A stretch of 12,357 nt of DNA from Candidatus Thalassarchaeum betae (GTDB lineage: Archaea > Thermoplasmatota > Poseidoniia > Poseidoniales > Thalassarchaeaceae). Positions 1 through 7,757 of the stretch are shown here, piece by piece. The DNA is taken from the NCBI GenBank assembly GCA_003193925.1, contig PSPG01000017.1:1-12357 (forward strand). The letters are read 5' to 3'. The number at the start of each line of letters is the position of its first letter. Position 1 is the stretch's first letter. A program made the position numbers and the translations under genes. The notes under the pieces were generated by a model. That model did not search any database and was not told the origin of the DNA. It was given only the letters and a program-made list of their open reading frames with translations.

Positions 1-3000
1 TCGGGAGACTCGGAGGGAGGGGGTGGAGTTGGTGGCTTTCCGTCGGCGATGTCCCACAGGTCATCGATAGACGTCTCCGAGGGCGCGCTCTCAAGCTCCT
101 CTAAGATTTCCTCTGCGCGCTCGGTTTCGCCCGGGCCTGAGTCTGGGGGTTCCGGTTCGTCGGCGGCTGGCTTGGTCGGTTTGGCAGTCTTGGGATGCGC
201 CTTCCGACTCCTACTCTTTGGTGGGGCCGGATCCTTCTCATCCAGCAGCGCCCACGACTCGTTGGGTAGCTGGGGTCTGGGCTTGCGCTTGCGGCCCTTC
301 AACAGCGAGCCATCCCCAGAGGCTCCTCCGGATTTCGACAGGGCCAGCAATGCCAACATAACGATTGCAGCCACGAACAGCATCGTCAGTGCGGTGCTGC
401 TGCGGATGGTCTCGAGAATGTTAAACGGCACGTCGTCGTCTTCCAGCGCGTCGTTGCAGCCGTCTGCGTCCCTGTCATTAGAGGAGTCAGAGACCCATCC
501 GACCACTCCGGTGGGGCACAAGTCGAGTTCGTCCGGGACGCCGTCGTTGTCGTCGTCGTCATCCTCCGAGAAATCCATGCATCCGTCGTTGTCGTAATCG
601 GGCTCAATCCCGGGCAGGGGACTGAGGGGGCAGGGGTCGAGGTCGTCGGGTATGCCGTCGTTGTCGTCGTCATCGTCTGCGAGGTCGTCGGCGCAGCCAT
701 CGCCGTCGCGGTCGTTGAACGGAGTCGACACCCAGTTCGTGAGCGGGCTGTCCTCACATGAGTCCAAGTCGGAGATGATGCCGTCGTTATCGAGGTCGTC
801 ATCCTCGAGCCTGTCATCGCAGCCGTCCCTGTCGAGGTCGACGCTGGCCGCGGTGACCTCTGGGCTCCGGATACAATCGTCGTCCACGTCTAGATGGCCG
901 TCGTTGTCGTCGTCCCCGTCCTCGCTGATGTCTCGGCAGCCGTCGCCGTCCCAGTCGTTGAAGGGCGAGGAGACCCATCCCACCTCGCCGTGGGGACACT
1001 CGTCGAGGTCGTTGTGCACTCCATCGTTGTCGATGTCCTCGTCCTCCACGAAGTCCTTGCAGCCGTCGCCGTCCCAGTCCAAGGCGTCTGAGGAGACCCA
1101 GTCGATGGCCCCTACAGGGCACAGATCGTCGGCGTCGCTCACGCCATCGTTGTCGTCGTCATCATCCTCCTGCAGGTCGTGGCAGCCGTCGCCGTCGTAG
1201 TCGAAGCTTGGATCATCCCACCAGGTCACGCCTGACGGGCAGTCGTCCTCGTCGTCGAGGTACGGGTCGCCGTCGTCGTTGTCGTCCTCGTCCCAGTCTC
1301 GGCAGCCGTCGCCGTCGTGGTCCTCGGACGAGTCCCAGTGCATGGCCCCGTCTGGGCAGTCGTCGAGGTGGTTCTCCACGCCGTCGCCGTCGTTGTCGGA
1401 ATCCTCGTAGCGGTCGTCGCAGCCGTCGCCGTCGCGGTCAACCGTGTCGTTGCCCATGTAGCCGGTGGGGCACAAGTCGAGCTCGTCCGGGACGCCGTCG
1501 TTGTCGTCGTCATCGTCCTCGGTGGAGTCCCTGCAGCCGTCGCCGTCATGGTCGGTCGTCTCATCGGAGAACCAGTCGGAGTTGCCCCACTGGCAGTCGT
1601 CCTCGGCATCCGGGACGCCGTCGGCGTCGTCATCGTCCCAATCGCCCTGGTTGACCATTTCCACGTGCAACAATATGCTGGTAATGGCCAGCTCGAAGCT
1701 GGCCGATGACACTGTCACCCAGAGGTCGAACGACTGGTTCTCGTTGACCTGCCTGAGGTTGGGCGCGCGCAGGAACAGGCTGATCGAGACGGATTCGCCT
1801 TCCATCAGGCTGACTGACGGTTGGTACGTGAAGCCGTGGCCGACCGTCGACACCCAGTAATCGGGGGTCTCGCTGGCGCTGAGATGGACGGTGTCGCCAC
1901 CTCCGGGGAGGGTGACTCCGATCAGTGTCATCGCCACATTCGCAGAGGCGTCGGGAGCGAGCGTCAAGTTGTCCGTTTGGCCGGGCTCGAGGACCAGATC
2001 TATCGAATAATCGGTCTGGGTCCAGAAGCAGAGCTGGGTCTCGAGATCGTTGTCTGGATAGGAGGTGGAGCAGTCTTCCGAGGTCCACAGGACGCTCCGG
2101 TACGGCCAGTCGAAGCCCACGATGGGCGGGGCCCCTGACCTAGTCTCGCCTGAATCGACGCCCATCAGGCTGGAGGCCCCGGAGGCAAGGACCTGGGTCT
2201 CGACCAACCCGTATGCCTGGTTGAGGGTCTGATCCAGGTCCAGATCGCCGTTGGAATCGCGCTGTGGCAACTGCAAACGGGTCCATCTGAGGTCGTTGCG
2301 GTAGTTGTCGGTCTCGAACCAGGTCATATGCACCGAGTCGTCCGAGTCAGAGGTGACCGTGGGGTACGCTCCCCACGTTAGATTTGAGTCGGCAATAGCC
2401 GTGTTGAGGACAGTGGTGGTCAGGTCGAGGTCGAGGCCGTCGAACTCGCCGTCGAGGTCGCCTTCGCGGTCCAGATCGATCTGCATGTAGTGGAGCTGGG
2501 ACGGGCCCTGGCGTTCTGTGACACCGAAGCGCCCGTCCGCCCAGACTACGTGCACGTTTCCGTAGTCGTCGATGTCGACGTCTGGGCTGGAGCTCCAGCC
2601 ATCTCCGTTCGTCAGACGGGTGTCGTTGGCGATTACGAGGTTGCCGTATCCCGAGAATGGGTCTATGGACGGGCCGATGTACTCGGCATACTGGTCATTG
2701 GTCGTGTCGGTGATGCTGCCAGGGGCGCCCAGCTCCCAGGTGACGGGGGGGTTGTTGATGAACGAGTACGGGTCCATCACAGTCAGGAATATCTCGGTGG
2801 AGCCCCCTGTTGAGAGATGCAACAAGCCGGAGACCATCAACTCCAACTCGGCCGAGTTCGATGCCGATGTCGGGAAACTGTACATCTGGCCCCCCGCGTC
2901 GGTGAGTCTTGTAGTCGAGCCGTTGCAGGTCCTGATGTTCAGGCCGGTGCCGTTCGGGCACTGGGCGAGGTCCATCATGTGCGATCCGACATCGGTGGAG

Positions 3001-4421
3001 CCGGAGCCGAAGCCAGCAGCCAGGAGGGGGACTGGGATGATGCCGGCGATGACGCAGGCGTCGTGGGCCTCGTTGATGCTCTGTGTGTCGTCCGACTGCT
3101 GGGCGGGGTCGCCGCCGTAGGGGCCCTCGTCAGAGATCGGGATCATGAATTTTAGTGCGCTTGAGTTCCAGTGGTGGTCAAGCTGAGTGGGTGGGTCGCC
3201 CGGGCTGATGCCGCTGCTGTCGTGCCACGACAGGCAGGCCCATGTCGAGCCCGGGCCCCACATCTCGCTGTAGTAGCCACCGTCCATAGGCAGGTCGATT
3301 GCGCCGCCGTCGTACATTACCTCGGTGAGTTCCCTGATGCCGCCCGAATCGTCTCCGGCTGAGAGGGGGGTGGTCCGGGGCCCTTGGCTGCCGGAGCCAC
3401 CGGTCTGGTAGGCCTCTGCGCAGTTGCCGCTTGTCGCAGCGCTGGGCCAGTTGCCGCTGAGCGCGTAAAGGGTCTCCATAACGGTGATGTCGGGATACTG
3501 CAGCAGCGGCTTCAGTCCGGCGAAGTAGCCACCGCTAGAGAAATAGCCGCCATAGAAGACTACGCACATGTCGGCCCACTCCGTGTCCATCGATCCGGAG
3601 GTGTCGATTGGCATGACCATCTCGATCGCGCTGCCTCGAGTGTCCTCCCACACCACCACGACGGTGTCGTCATCTCCCACTGAGATTGCCGGATGGCCCG
3701 CTTGGGAAATGATGGGTGTCACCAGTGTATGGCCTATCATCGTCATGAACCCGGAGGAGGTGTCGAATGCAACCATGGTGTAGTAGAGGTTAGGGGTGCT
3801 GTAGTACATGTCCAGCGAATCGTAGGTGTCGACCCAGACGATGTGCGCCGCGTCGTAGGAGTCCACTGCGATATCGGGGTCGGTTCTCGTGCCTGCTCCG
3901 TCCGCCAGCACGGTGGAGGGTTGGAGCGTCATGTTGGTGATGTCGCCCGCAGAGCCGTCATGGTCGTCTAAACCGGGGTCAATCAGGACGTACCTGATCT
4001 CCGTGCCGATGGACTCCCAGACGATGTGCGCCTTGGCTTGCGAGTCGACCACCATGACCGGATTGGTGATTGTCAGAGACGAGTTCGCGGGTATTTCGGT
4101 GGTGGATATCAGTGGATGCCCCGCGAGATTGAACAGGGCGTAGTTCAACGAGCCTGAGTAGGCGTCCTCCACCCACACCACGTGCACCCTGTTCAGGTGG
4201 TCAACGGCCCCCGTGACCTCGGCCGGGTCATCCATGTTGAGATTAGAGATCAGGGTCTGTATGGTGCTGTCGTTCGCGGTGTTGTTTGCCGTGAAATGGC
4301 GCTCGCCGGGGGTGTCAAGGACGGTATGCTGAGTGATGTGAATAGGGGCTGCGATGGAAAACAGGAGAATTGCTACCAGTATCACCGATTGGCGGTACGA
4401 ATTGAATGGCCCCCTAGTCAT
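1..4421 (-). CDS. Giant secreted/anchored surface protein with propeller blades, VWA domain and TSP3 repeats (3' end outside window)
   Basis: The frame is open without a stop from the ATG at 4421 to the window edge, giving at least 1473 residues. Residues 1-26 look like a signal peptide (SVILVAILLFSIAAP core). Six blade-like motifs of the type HxVWxD lie near residues 79, 131, 191, 253, 623 and 696, suggesting a beta-propeller. Between the fourth and fifth lies a von Willebrand A-like domain with MIDAS motif DTSGS at residues 273-277. A beta-sandwich-like stretch (about 800-920) precedes ten Asp-rich TSP3 units (926-1330). A transmembrane helix at about 1343-1363 is followed by a basic, then Pro/Glu-rich tail that is probably cytoplasmic. 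TSP3 repeats bind calcium and VWA domains bind proteins through a metal, so a role in cell-surface adhesion or as a stalk is likely, but the ligand is unknown. The ATG is chosen because it places the signal peptide at the N-terminus. The C-terminus is not visible. Confidence 0.92.
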   Translation of the reverse strand, partial: MTRGPFNSYRQSVILVAILLFSIAAPIHITQHTVLDTPGERHFTANNTANDSTIQTLISNLNMDDPAEVTGAVDHLNRVHVVWVEDAYSGSLNYALFNLAGHPLISTTEIPANSSLTITNPVMVVDSQAKAHIVWESIGTEIRYVLIDPGLDDHDGSAGDITNMTLQPSTVLADGAGTRTDPDIAVDSYDAAHIVWVDTYDSLDMYYSTPNLYYTMVAFDTSSGFMTMIGHTLVTPIISQAGHPAISVGDDDTVVVVWEDTRGSAIEMVMPIDTSGSMDTEWADMCVVFYGGYFSSGGYFAGLKPLLQYPDITVMETLYALSGNWPSAATSGNCAEAYQTGGSGSQGPRTTPLSAGDDSGGIRELTEVMYDGGAIDLPMDGGYYSEMWGPGSTWACLSWHDSSGISPGDPPTQLDHHWNSSALKFMIPISDEGPYGGDPAQQSDDTQSINEAHDACVIAGIIPVPLLAAGFGSGSTDVGSHMMDLAQCPNGTGLNIRTCNGSTTRLTDAGGQMYSFPTSASNSAELELMVSGLLHLSTGGSTEIFLTVMDPYSFINNPPVTWELGAPGSITDTTNDQYAEYIGPSIDPFSGYGNLVIANDTRLTNGDGWSSSPDVDIDDYGNVHVVWADGRFGVTERQGPSQLHYMQIDLDREGDLDGEFDGLDLDLTTTVLNTAIADSNLTWGAYPTVTSDSDDSVHMTWFETDNYRNDLRWTRLQLPQRDSNGDLDLDQTLNQAYGLVETQVLASGASSLMGVDSGETRSGAPPIVGFDWPYRSVLWTSEDCSTSYPDNDLETQLCFWTQTDYSIDLVLEPGQTDNLTLAPDASANVAMTLIGVTLPGGGDTVHLSASETPDYWVSTVGHGFTYQPSVSLMEGESVSISLFLRAPNLRQVNENQSFDLWVTVSSASFELAITSILLHVEMVNQGDWDDDDADGVPDAEDDCQWGNSDWFSDETTDHDGDGCRDSTEDDDDDNDGVPDELDLCPTGYMGNDTVDRDGDGCDDRYEDSDNDGDGVENHLDDCPDGAMHWDSSEDHDGDGCRDWDEDDNDDGDPYLDDEDDCPSGVTWWDDPSFDYDGDGCHDLQEDDDDDNDGVSDADDLCPVGAIDWVSSDALDWDGDGCKDFVEDEDIDNDGVHNDLDECPHGEVGWVSSPFNDWDGDGCRDISEDGDDDNDGHLDVDDDCIRSPEVTAASVDLDRDGCDDRLEDDDLDNDGIISDLDSCEDSPLTNWVSTPFNDRDGDGCADDLADDDDDNDGIPDDLDPCPLSPLPGIEPDYDNDGCMDFSEDDDDDNDGVPDELDLCPTGVVGWVSDSSNDRDADGCNDALEDDDVPFNILETIRSSTALTMLFVAAIVMLALLALSKSGGASGDGSLLKGRKRKPRPQLPNESWALLDEKDPAPPKSRSRKAHPKTAKPTKPAADEPEPPDSGPGETERAEEILEELESAPSETSIDDLWDIADGKPPTPPPPSESP
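432..1646 (-). repeat. Ten tandem TSP3-type calcium-binding units within the surface protein
   Basis: Residues 926-1330 hold ten units of about 36-42 residues. Each begins with an acidic run of the type DDDDDNDGVPD, continues LDxCP, then a variable spacer often containing GWVS, and ends with DxDGDGCxDxxE. Each full unit carries two cysteines, one after each acidic loop, which could form a disulfide between consecutive loops. Units 2 and 10 share an identical stretch from the acidic run through DELDLCPTG, which suggests recent duplication or gene conversion. At the DNA level the plus strand reads as long gtcgtc-rich stretches, because Asp is almost always GAC. Confidence 0.93.
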
Positions 4422-4440
4422 CGGTAGCCTACCAGCGTAT

Positions 4441-4450
4441 TTCTCTAAAG
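4441..4450 (-). promoter_or_regulatory. Possible TATA box of the surface-protein gene
   Basis: On the minus strand CTTTAGAGAA lies about 25 bases before the ATG at 4421, and no Shine-Dalgarno-like motif lies between them. That spacing fits an archaeal TATA box driving a leaderless transcript. The match is by eye only; transcript 5'-end data would settle it. Confidence 0.33.
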
Positions 4451-4642
4451 ATTGATTCGGTTTCAGGTCAGAACCCGTATTAGCAGTATCGCTTACCTAC
4501 GGTTCCTACAATCAATCGCATGGGGGCCCCTTCCGCTCGTATATGGTCGGATGGGTACCCTCTGATTCGGTTTGGATCCTCGTGAGTCCACTCTCTGGAG
4601 TTGTCCGGTTGGTTTTTGACCACCGAACCTCTACTCATCCCG

Positions 4643-5104
4643 ATGAGAATCGAGCGACTCTCCCCCAATGAGTGGGAGCGACTCCAATCCATCCGACTGC
4701 GTTCGTTGCTAGAATCGCCTGAGTCATTTAGCACCACGCACGAGCAGGCATCGCTATTCCCACATGAGTCCTGGGTAAAGCAACTCGAAGACCTTCCTAC
4801 ATTCGTGGCCGTCCTCGATGGCGGGGACGCAGGAATTGTACGCGGGGAGCATGATGAGGAAAAGGACGAGGTTTGGCTAATCTCGCTTTGGGTGGCCCCC
4901 GAGGCACGCGGACTTGGCATAGGTGAAACCCTTGCCAGAGAGGTCATCGACTGGGTGAAATCGATAGGAAATCAAACTCTCGTGCTCGAAGTCCGCGAGG
5001 GAAATAAGCATGCTCGAGATCTATACGCTAGGATGGGATTCCTACCCAACGGTGCAGTGCCTACAGACTGCTGTGAGATTCAACTAGAGCTGGTTCTGGA
5101 ATGA
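4643..5104 (+). CDS. GNAT-family N-acetyltransferase
   Basis: This 153-residue protein has the length and pattern of single-domain GNAT acetyltransferases, which move an acetyl group from acetyl-CoA to an amine. The acetyl-CoA pyrophosphate-binding loop (motif A) is seen as VAPEARGLGIG, with R89-G90-x-G92-x-G94. Motif B follows, with N121, A124, the LY pair near 127-128 and MGF at 131-133. The N-terminal MRIERLSPNEWERLQSIR is the usual first strand and helix of the fold, so the ATG at 4643 is preferred over an in-frame TTG at 4601 that would add 14 unrelated residues. No clear ribosome-binding site precedes it. The substrate (small molecule, antibiotic or protein N-terminus) cannot be told from sequence. 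It is divergent from the surface-protein gene and is followed 16 bases later by dispersed repeat copy A. Confidence 0.92.
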   Translation: MRIERLSPNEWERLQSIRLRSLLESPESFSTTHEQASLFPHESWVKQLEDLPTFVAVLDGGDAGIVRGEHDEEKDEVWLISLWVAPEARGLGIGETLAREVIDWVKSIGNQTLVLEVREGNKHARDLYARMGFLPNGAVPTDCCEIQLELVLE

Positions 5105-5120
5105 GCCTCCGATGACCATG

Positions 5121-5167
5121 TCCTCGTGGATCTAAACCCCTGAGCTTCCGGACTCAAGAGGATTTAC
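5121..5167 (+). repeat. Dispersed intergenic repeat, copy A (most complete)
   Basis: This element of about 47 bases starts 16 bases after the acetyltransferase stop. Its core is TAAACCCCTGAGCTTCCG (5133-5150). Its ends form an imperfect inverted repeat: TCCTCGTG at 5121-5128 against CAAGAGGA at 5155-5162, with one mismatch that is repaired to CACGAGGA in copy D. It shares 33 consecutive bases with copy B (5122-5154) and 23 with copy C. It lies between two plus-strand genes in the same orientation as both. Confidence 0.85.
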
Positions 5168-5180
5168 TCTGCACATATGC

Positions 5181-5190
5181 CAATTAAATT
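5181..5190 (+). promoter_or_regulatory. Possible TATA box of the TauE/SafE gene
   Basis: CAATTAAATT is the most AT-rich stretch before this gene. It would place a transcript start around 5210-5215 and a short leader carrying GGTGA before the ATG at 5232. Judged by eye. Confidence 0.35.
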
Positions 5191-5231
5191 CCATAGGAAT
5201 AACCATTGTTAGTTGGTGACTTCAGCGAATA

Positions 5232-5960
5232 ATGGAGCTCCTCCTCCTCGCTTGCCTCGGGGCATTCTTCGCTGCGGCTCTCACCGTGCCCGCAGGTTTC
5301 GGCCTCTCGACCATGCTGACTCCGATCGTCCTCCTCCTAATGGGCCCTCACGAAGCGGTGGCTGTCGTTGCAGTGGTGCACGGTGCACACAATGCGGGGA
5401 AATATCTGGCGTTGCGTGAGAGCGTCGATGTCTCCGCCTTCAAACACTACGGCATCTGGTTGGTCATCGGTGCCATCGTCGGTGCCTTATTGCAAAATCA
5501 GGTACCGCAGGACCCACTTCTTGCCATAATCGGCCTCTTCCTCGTTCTCCTACCACTCTTGTCTCTAAGCGAATCGTGGACAGGGCATAGGATTCCAGAG
5601 GCCAACGATCGAGTTGGGGGCTTCGCGTCCGGATTCATGGGGGGTCTCTCTGGGCATCAGGGTGCCCTGCGGGCAATGTTCCTTACCAGACGATTGACGG
5701 ACAAGATGGCCTACGCTGCAACAGCGAGCGTGCTCGCGCTGTGCGTGGACGCCTCGCGGATTCCAGTCTACCTCATTTTCCGTTTCGACGAAACCGTAGC
5801 ACATGCACAACTCACAGCGTTCCTCGTAGTTGCCGCCTTGCTTGGCGTTCGGGTGGGGAAGCGATGGTTGGAGTCCATGAAATCGGAATGGATACACAAC
5901 TTCGTGACCGTTGGAGTCGTTGCCAGTGGGATCTTCTATCTCTATGAGGCACTTACGTGA
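5232..5960 (+). CDS. TauE/SafE-family (DUF81) membrane transporter
   Basis: This 242-residue protein is hydrophobic throughout, with about seven to eight predicted membrane helices, and matches the usual size of TauE/SafE proteins. The family exports or takes up sulfite, sulfoacetate or other organosulfur anions across the cytoplasmic membrane. The conserved glycine-rich segment at the start of the second half is present as GFMGGLSGHQGALRAMFL; the first half begins with a comparable glycine/proline turn (TVPAGFGLS). The ATG at 5232 starts directly at the first helix. A GGTGA at 5215-5219 lies 12 bases upstream, rather far for a Shine-Dalgarno site, and an AT-rich CAATTAAATT at 5181-5190 could be its TATA box. 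It is a single gene lying between repeat copies A and B. The actual substrate is not determinable. Confidence 0.92.
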   Translation: MELLLLACLGAFFAAALTVPAGFGLSTMLTPIVLLLMGPHEAVAVVAVVHGAHNAGKYLALRESVDVSAFKHYGIWLVIGAIVGALLQNQVPQDPLLAIIGLFLVLLPLLSLSESWTGHRIPEANDRVGGFASGFMGGLSGHQGALRAMFLTRRLTDKMAYAATASVLALCVDASRIPVYLIFRFDETVAHAQLTAFLVVAALLGVRVGKRWLESMKSEWIHNFVTVGVVASGIFYLYEALT

Positions 5961-5972
5961 CAGTAGAATGGG

Positions 5973-5992
5973 ACGAGGGTCTGAACCCTCGT
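5973..5992 (+). terminator. Perfect 8-bp hairpin after the TauE/SafE gene
   Basis: ACGAGGGT (5973-5980) and ACCCTCGT (5985-5992) pair perfectly around a CTGA loop, starting 12 bases after the stop codon. The right arm overlaps the first bases of repeat copy B. A T-rich stretch (GTTTTCT) follows at about 6021-6027. It could aid transcript termination or stabilise the 3' end. Factor-independent archaeal termination depends mainly on T-runs, so the role is uncertain. Confidence 0.45.
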
Positions 5993-6019
5993 GGATCTAA
6001 ACCCCTGAGCTTCCGGACT
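5987..6019 (+). repeat. Dispersed intergenic repeat, copy B
   Basis: Thirty-three bases are identical to copy A, including the full 18-base core at 5998-6015. The copy starts 26 bases after the TauE/SafE stop, in the same orientation as that gene. Its 3' part beyond GGACT diverges from copies A and D, so the closing inverted arm is lost. Confidence 0.85.
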
Positions 6020-6056
6020 TGTTTTCTGAACTTTGAGAGATTCTACAGGTGAGCGA

Positions 6057-7275
6057 ATGACAACAGTGCAATTCAATGTCGACAATCGTCAAGCTAAGCG
6101 AAATGTCGCTGTCTTGTTCTACGCACAGGCGATTCTCGGCTCGCAACAATCGATCAATATCATCCTCGGCGGGCTAGCAGGATTCGCTCTCGCCGGCAAC
6201 AAAGCATTGGCGACATTGCCGATCTCGGTCATGCTTCTCGCTTCGATGCTTTCGGCAGGTCCAGTTTCGTTATTCATGGGACGGTTTGGACGTAGGGCAG
6301 GATTTCTGCTCGGAGCAGCAGCAGGACTGCTTGGAGGAGGTTGCAGTGCATTGGCATTGTATGTCGGGCGATTCGACTTGCTTTTGCTAGGAGCGGGCTT
6401 GACTGGAATCTTCCGCTCGACCCACGGGTATTTCCGCTTCGCGGCAGCCGATACGGCTTCTGAAGAATTCAAACCGAAGGCGATTTCTCTGGTTTTGGCC
6501 GGCGGATTGCTGAGTGCATGTTCGCTCGACAACCGATGCAATAGATTCAACCCCTTATGCTGGCGCTTATCTCGCAGTAATCGCAATCAATGTGATCGGC
6601 TCACTCGGACTATTATTCCTCGATATCCCAACACCACCACGAAAAAAGAAAGGAGAAAAATCAGGTCGAGATCTCAAAGAAATCTTCACTCAACCAAAAA
6701 CGGTTGTCGCAGTTATCTGCGCCATGGTTTCCTACGCGATGATGACGCTTGTGATGACTTCTACAACGCTGGCGATGACAGCGACTGGATTCACCACCGC
6801 GGGGGCTGCAGACGTGATTCGCTGGCATATCATCGCGATGTTCGCGCCGAGTTTCTTCACCGGCGCGATAATCTCTCGAATCGGTCAATTACGGGTGATC
6901 ATGATTGGCCTTACACTACTTGGAATCGCGGCGTTCATCAGTGTCAGTGGGGATGAGGTCGAAAACTTCTACTTTGCATTAATCGCATTGGGGCTCGGAT
7001 GGAATTTCGGTTTCATCGGAGCAACAAGTCTGCTGACGACGACACACACAAGTGAGGAACAGGCGAAGGTGCAAGGACTGAATGATGTGCTGGTGTCAGG
7101 CCTCGTGACGATTGCCTCATTTGGCTCGGGCGCTATCCTGCAAATTTACGGTTGGGAATATGTGCAATATGCGATGATCCCAGCTCTTTCCTTGGCTGCC
7201 CTGGCCATTCTCTGGTTGGCGATCAAAACCAGACGTGCACGGAGCATAGAACCGAACTTCGGAGGTATGCGGTGA
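6057..7275 (+). pseudogene. MFS transporter with a frameshift near 6519-6528
   Basis: Two overlapping frames make up one Major Facilitator Superfamily protein of about 405 residues, the usual size. The first part, from the ATG at 6057, covers the N-terminal helices, including the loop motif GRFGRRAG. It stays plausible through AGGLLSA, ending at 6518. The membrane-protein pattern then continues one frame over from about 6529 (TTDAIDSTPYAGAYLAVIA) to the TGA at 7273-7275. The shift fits one inserted base or a deletion of 2 (or 14/17) bases. Related MFS proteins seem to carry a few more residues here, which favours a deletion. The original frame stays open to 6956 but becomes polar and implausible. 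GGTGAG at 6048-6053 is a close Shine-Dalgarno site supporting the start. The gene looks more A/T-rich than the polymerase gene next to it, hinting at acquisition. Sequencing error is an alternative. The substrate is unknown. Confidence 0.82.
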
Positions 7276-7338
7276 TAGAAACAGTGAATGCAGTGGAATA
7301 GAGGTCTAGGAAATCCGTGGTCCCCCGTGAGCCTTGAA

Positions 7339-7362
7339 TCCTCGTGGATCTAAACCCCTGAG
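7339..7362 (+). repeat. Dispersed intergenic repeat, copy C (left half)
   Basis: Twenty-three bases (7340-7362) are identical to the left part of copies A and B, ending at CCCCTGAG. The sequence then diverges (TCTGAACC) and the right half is missing. It lies 63 bases after the MFS stop, in the same orientation as that gene. The rest of the gap 7276-7505 shows no gene, tRNA or strong hairpin. Confidence 0.82.
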
Positions 7363-7505
7363 TCTGAACCCACAGGAACCACTACCCTCACAGGAGGCAC
7401 ATCCCTTCCTCCGTTTCAGCTATGATGGCTACCTGAATTCAATTTCACGTTAGCCTCGCCCTGCCTGCAAAGTTCATCATACCCTCTCGGTAATCTCGGT
7501 CGCCC

Positions 7506-7757
7506 ATGGGCAGGACAGTAGCGACTTGGAGGAACCGGATTGAATGCCGGGTTGAGAGGTGGACGGGTTTCCGGCGCGTGTTGAGAATGGCGGAGCGTGC
7601 CGAGTTCGATCGCATGTTGAGAGCGGCTCGCGAGCGGGCGGCGGCATGTGGGATGGTCCCCTCCTCCGACGTCTTCGAGCCGGCTGTACTAGCGATGCTG
7701 GTCGATGTCAACTCTAGGCTGACTGCCTTGGAGACTCGCGGTGACGAGGATGATTGA
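7506..7757 (+). CDS. Small helical protein coupled to the PolB2-like gene
   Basis: This 83-residue protein is rich in Arg, Ala and Glu and appears almost wholly alpha-helical, with an Arg-rich N-terminal half and a helix near the C-terminus (VLAMLVDVNSRLTALETR). It has no motif that I recognise. Evidence that it is real: it starts with ATG, its stop overlaps the polymerase start by 8 bases (ATG at 7750, TGA at 7755-7757), and the GGTGA that probably serves the polymerase lies inside its last codons, the layout of a translationally coupled pair. As I recall, archaeal PolB2 genes are often preceded by a small helical protein, so it may be a cofactor of the polymerase. That function is inference; the coding call rests on the overlap and composition. 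Confidence 0.62.
   Translation: MGRTVATWRNRIECRVERWTGFRRVLRMAERAEFDRMLRAARERAAACGMVPSSDVFEPAVLAMLVDVNSRLTALETRGDEDD

Noticed and set aside
432-1646. Tandem repeats that could suggest a CRISPR array or minisatellite
   Set aside because: Unit length varies, the repeats are imperfect and keep one reading frame, and they encode the TSP3 protein motif. There are no conserved repeats with unique spacers.
49-1860. Ser- and Arg-rich open frames on the plus strand opposite the TSP3 region (for example 652-1200 and 1208-1654)
   Set aside because: They are mirror images of the GAC-rich TSP3 codons on the minus strand. Low-complexity Ser, Arg or Val tracts with no domain arise because the real frame is so biased.
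4480-4947. A 155-codon minus-strand frame opposite the acetyltransferase
   Set aside because: It is Ser-rich with no domain and lies antisense to a clear GNAT gene whose motifs are intact.
5121-6019. Dispersed repeat as a CRISPR repeat or insertion-sequence end
   Set aside because: Copies are 0.8-4 kb apart with ordinary genes between them, no spacer pattern, no transposase, and no consistent target duplication beside the copies.
6519-6956. Continuation of the first MFS frame as a separate C-terminal region
   Set aside because: After about 6518 this frame becomes polar, with no membrane segments, while the neighbouring frame carries the expected helices.
7276-7505. A tRNA or other structured RNA in the gap before the small protein gene
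   Set aside because: Only short 5-base pairings (such as GGAGG with CCTCC) were seen, and there is no cloverleaf or T-loop pattern. Apart from repeat copy C nothing could be supported.
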